Source: TMED108 sp036166415 (GTDB lineage: Bacteria > Fidelibacterota > Marinisomatia > Marinisomatales > TCS55). Taken from it: a stretch of 8,137 nt of DNA. The stretch spans positions 1 through 8,137 of the forward strand of contig JAYZHP010000132.1 in NCBI GenBank assembly GCA_036166415.1. Reading direction: 5' to 3'. Under the pieces are notes generated by a model. It had not been told where the DNA came from and ran no database searches. It saw only the letters and a list, made by a program, of their open reading frames with translations. Every line of letters begins with the position of its first letter. Positions within the stretch are counted from its first letter, which is position 1. This document shows positions 6,727 to 8,137 of the stretch, in pieces. Position numbers and translations under genes: made by a program.

Positions 6727-7692
6727 ATGAAACATTATGCATTAACTATTTTTTCATTTGCTGTTCTATTTACGGGTTGTCAAAAAACAAAAGCGCAGAT
6801 ACAGCTCAAATATCTAGGGGCAGCAGGTTGGGTAATAACCAATGAAGGCAGCAAGGTGTTAATTGACCCTTATCTTTCAAGAATCAAATTAGTAGGCATG
6901 AGTACATCCAGTAAAATTTCCAATGCAGCGCAAAATCGAGATTGGGGTTCCGATACTAGGAAAAAATATTATCGTGATGATCGATATGAGCCAGATACAA
7001 CAATAATTAATTATATGATTAATGGGGATATTATCGACTCTAATAGTTATATTTTTGTACATCACACCCACTTTGACCATGCAGCTGATGTTCCCTATAT
7101 CGCAATGAAGACCGGAGCTCGAGTGATTGGTACTGAAAGTCTTTCAAATTTATTAAGAGCTCATGGGGTACCAAATAAGCAAATAGTAACTGTTAAGGGC
7201 GGTGAAGATTATGACTTTGAAGACTTTTCGGTCAAAGTACTGCCCTCCCTACATTCTGCTCTTCGTGACAAACAATATTTTAGCTCAGAAAAGATTTCAA
7301 AGGATATAAAAGTTCCGCTTCAGATCAAAGAGTATGTTGAAGGGGGGTCTTTGATGTTTTATTTCAGATTCAAAGACCATAAAGTGCTAACTATGGGCTC
7401 AATGAATTTTATCGAAAAGGAAATTGACGGATTAAAGCCTGATATACTTTTAGCCGGATCTGCGAATTCTAGGAAAGAAATATATAATTATACAGAAAGG
7501 TTATTAGAATTAACAGGATTTCCAAAAATAGTAATTCCAACGCATTGGGATGATTTTAGGGTTAAATATGATGCGCCTCAACAAAAAGCATTGGAGTCAA
7601 AAGCTTTACCATTCATTGAAGATATCAAAGCTACTGCACCAAGAACAAAGATTATCATACCTGAGCATTTAGTTCCAATAACTATAAATTAA
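6727..7692 (+). CDS. Metallo-beta-lactamase-fold lipoprotein
   Basis: This 321-residue protein starts with a lipoprotein signal (AVLFTGC, Cys18) followed by an MBL-fold hydrolase domain similar to the UlaG-like group. The domain opens with LKYLGAAGWVITNEGSKVLIDPYLSR. The metal-binding motif HTHFDH is at 113-118 (His113, His115, Asp117, His118), a likely third metal histidine is His176 in LPSLHS, and the last is His273 in IPTHWDDF. Where many MBL enzymes have a bridging Asp in a Gly-Asp motif, this one has Gly224-Ser225 (TMGSMNF), which may alter metal occupancy. No acidic residues follow the lipid Cys, so I infer a periplasm-facing protein. The ATG directly abuts the acyltransferase stop codon (0 bases between), which points to co-transcription. 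The substrate is unknown; its neighbours suggest a lipid- or glycan-linked ester or phosphodiester, but this is weak inference. It ends 3 bases from the convergent regulator gene. Confidence 0.88.
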   Translation: MKHYALTIFSFAVLFTGCQKTKAQIQLKYLGAAGWVITNEGSKVLIDPYLSRIKLVGMSTSSKISNAAQNRDWGSDTRKKYYRDDRYEPDTTIINYMINGDIIDSNSYIFVHHTHFDHAADVPYIAMKTGARVIGTESLSNLLRAHGVPNKQIVTVKGGEDYDFEDFSVKVLPSLHSALRDKQYFSSEKISKDIKVPLQIKEYVEGGSLMFYFRFKDHKVLTMGSMNFIEKEIDGLKPDILLAGSANSRKEIYNYTERLLELTGFPKIVIPTHWDDFRVKYDAPQQKALESKALPFIEDIKATAPRTKIIIPEHLVPITIN

Positions 7693-7695
7693 TAA

Positions 7696-7908
7696 TTAAG
7701 GCAGTTTAAATAAATCCTCCACAGAGCAATTAAGGGTCTTTGCTATTTTCAACGCAAGAACAGTGGAGGGTACATACACTCCATTTTCAATTGCATTGAT
7801 ACTTACCCTTGATACACCAGCGCTTTCAGAAAGCTCTTGCTGAGTTAAGCCTGTCGACTTTCTCAGCTCTTCAAGATTATTTAATAGTTTTTTGTGGTGC
7901 TTACCCAC
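7696..7908 (-). CDS. Small XRE-family helix-turn-helix regulator
   Basis: This 70-residue protein is almost entirely one HTH_3 (Cro/CI-like) DNA-binding domain: NLEELRKSTGLTQQELSESA leads into GVSRVSINAIENGVYVPS and LALKIAKTLNCSVEDLF. The helix-turn-helix spans about 21-41, with SRVSINAIENG as recognition helix. It resembles the short YozG-like regulators commonly found beside small membrane proteins. The start appears to be GTG (7908-7906), 3 bases after the upstream membrane-protein stop; the AAAGG just before it is too close to be an ideal ribosome site, so translational coupling is likely. No ATG is available in the right place. It has no effector or dimerisation domain beyond the HTH. 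It probably regulates its own operon or its partner's activity, which is inference. Its end lies 3 bases from the end of the MBL-fold gene on the other strand. Confidence 0.88.
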   Translation of the reverse strand: MGKHHKKLLNNLEELRKSTGLTQQELSESAGVSRVSINAIENGVYVPSTVLALKIAKTLNCSVEDLFKLP

Positions 7909-7911
7909 CCT

Positions 7912-8137
7912 TTAGTTCTCTTCATATTTTTCTACTGCTTTAGTTATTTCTTCACCAGTATTTGGATATATGTAGCCAGCGGTAACCATACCCACACCTA
8001 ATGCCATTACCAATAAACCGACACCCTCAAAAAAGTCTCCTAAAGATGCAAAACCAAATAGATTAATTCCAAGGCCAACATAGGATATTGCCAAACCGGC
8101 CCTGAGTCGTTTATTTGGCTCTTTTACTATTTCATTA
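7912..8137 (-). CDS. Small two-helix membrane protein (5' end outside window)
   Basis: The frame is open from the stop at 7912-7914 to the window edge, giving at least 74 residues. A TTG at 8094-8092 could be mistaken for the start, but upstream in-frame codons continue as NEIVKEPNKRLRAG, a plausible cytoplasmic N-terminal segment, with no stop. I therefore treat the gene as truncated by the window. It shows two glycine-rich hydrophobic segments: ISYVGLGINLFGFASLG, then VGLLVMALGVGMVTAGYIY. A short charged tail follows, NTGEEITKAVEKYEEN. I do not recognise a named family. Proteins of this size and layout often sit next to short XRE regulators, as here (3-base gap to the HTH gene). A role in sensing or in modulating the regulator at the membrane is a guess. 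Confidence 0.7.
   Translation of the reverse strand, partial: NEIVKEPNKRLRAGLAISYVGLGINLFGFASLGDFFEGVGLLVMALGVGMVTAGYIYPNTGEEITKAVEKYEEN

Noticed and set aside
8092..8094. TTG as the start of the small membrane protein
   Set aside because: The frame stays open to the window edge with plausible protein sequence before the first helix, and the TTG falls at the edge of that helix.
8133..8135. Minus-strand ATG near the right edge as start of the membrane protein
   Set aside because: It is out of frame with the membrane-protein reading frame and meets a stop after one codon.
1..8137. Mobile element, defence system, CRISPR or toxin-antitoxin locus
   Set aside because: No transposase, integrase, repeat array, attachment-site duplication or toxin-like protein is visible. 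The XRE/membrane pair lacks toxin features that I can recognise.

Overview
The window looks like chromosomal DNA from a bacterium of the phylum Bacteroidota, probably a marine or environmental Cytophagia-type lineage. This is an inference from four signs. The DNA is AT-rich (by eye roughly one third G+C). Recognisable Shine-Dalgarno sites are nearly absent. Lipoprotein signal peptides have relaxed lipoboxes. The gene content fits too: a DUF5107/TPR lipoprotein, an MnmH-type tRNA selenouridine synthase and GtrA/GT39 envelope-sugar genes. I see no rRNA, tRNA, CRISPR array, insertion sequence or phage gene. Coding density is very high, and the longest gaps between genes are 59 and 51 bases.

Left block (minus strand, 1-3802). 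Read in its own direction, it starts with mnmH (3802 to 2774). A 59-base gap with a striking imperfect palindrome follows. Then comes a large lipoprotein gene (2714 down past base 1, 3' end outside the window) with a galactose-mutarotase-like DUF5107 domain and TPR repeats. The first gene is housekeeping tRNA wobble-base modification. The second is probably a periplasmic carbohydrate-related protein of unknown activity.

Middle block (plus strand, 3854-7692). Four genes are packed head to tail with overlaps or gaps of 0-4 bases, and almost certainly form one operon. They encode a GtrA-family four-helix membrane protein, an ArnT/PMT-like GT-C glycosyltransferase, an acyltransferase-3 family integral membrane protein and a metallo-beta-lactamase-fold lipoprotein. 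The first three make a coherent set for lipid-linked sugar handling, sugar transfer outside the inner membrane and O-acylation. That suggests a small envelope-glycan or glycolipid decoration cassette. The MBL-fold lipoprotein is the unexpected member. The operon diverges from mnmH across a 51-base AT-rich region.

Right block (minus strand, 7696-8137). A small two-helix membrane protein (5' end outside the window) is followed after 3 bases by a small XRE-family regulator. Together they form a compact regulator/membrane-protein pair. The regulator gene ends only 3 bases from the end of the MBL gene, tail to tail, with no visible terminator between them.

The most interesting items are the mnmH-DUF5107 palindrome, which has a CRP-like GTGA-N6-TCAC core; the four-gene envelope cassette with its MBL lipoprotein; and the regulator/membrane pair. 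I see no clear evidence of a wholly new system.
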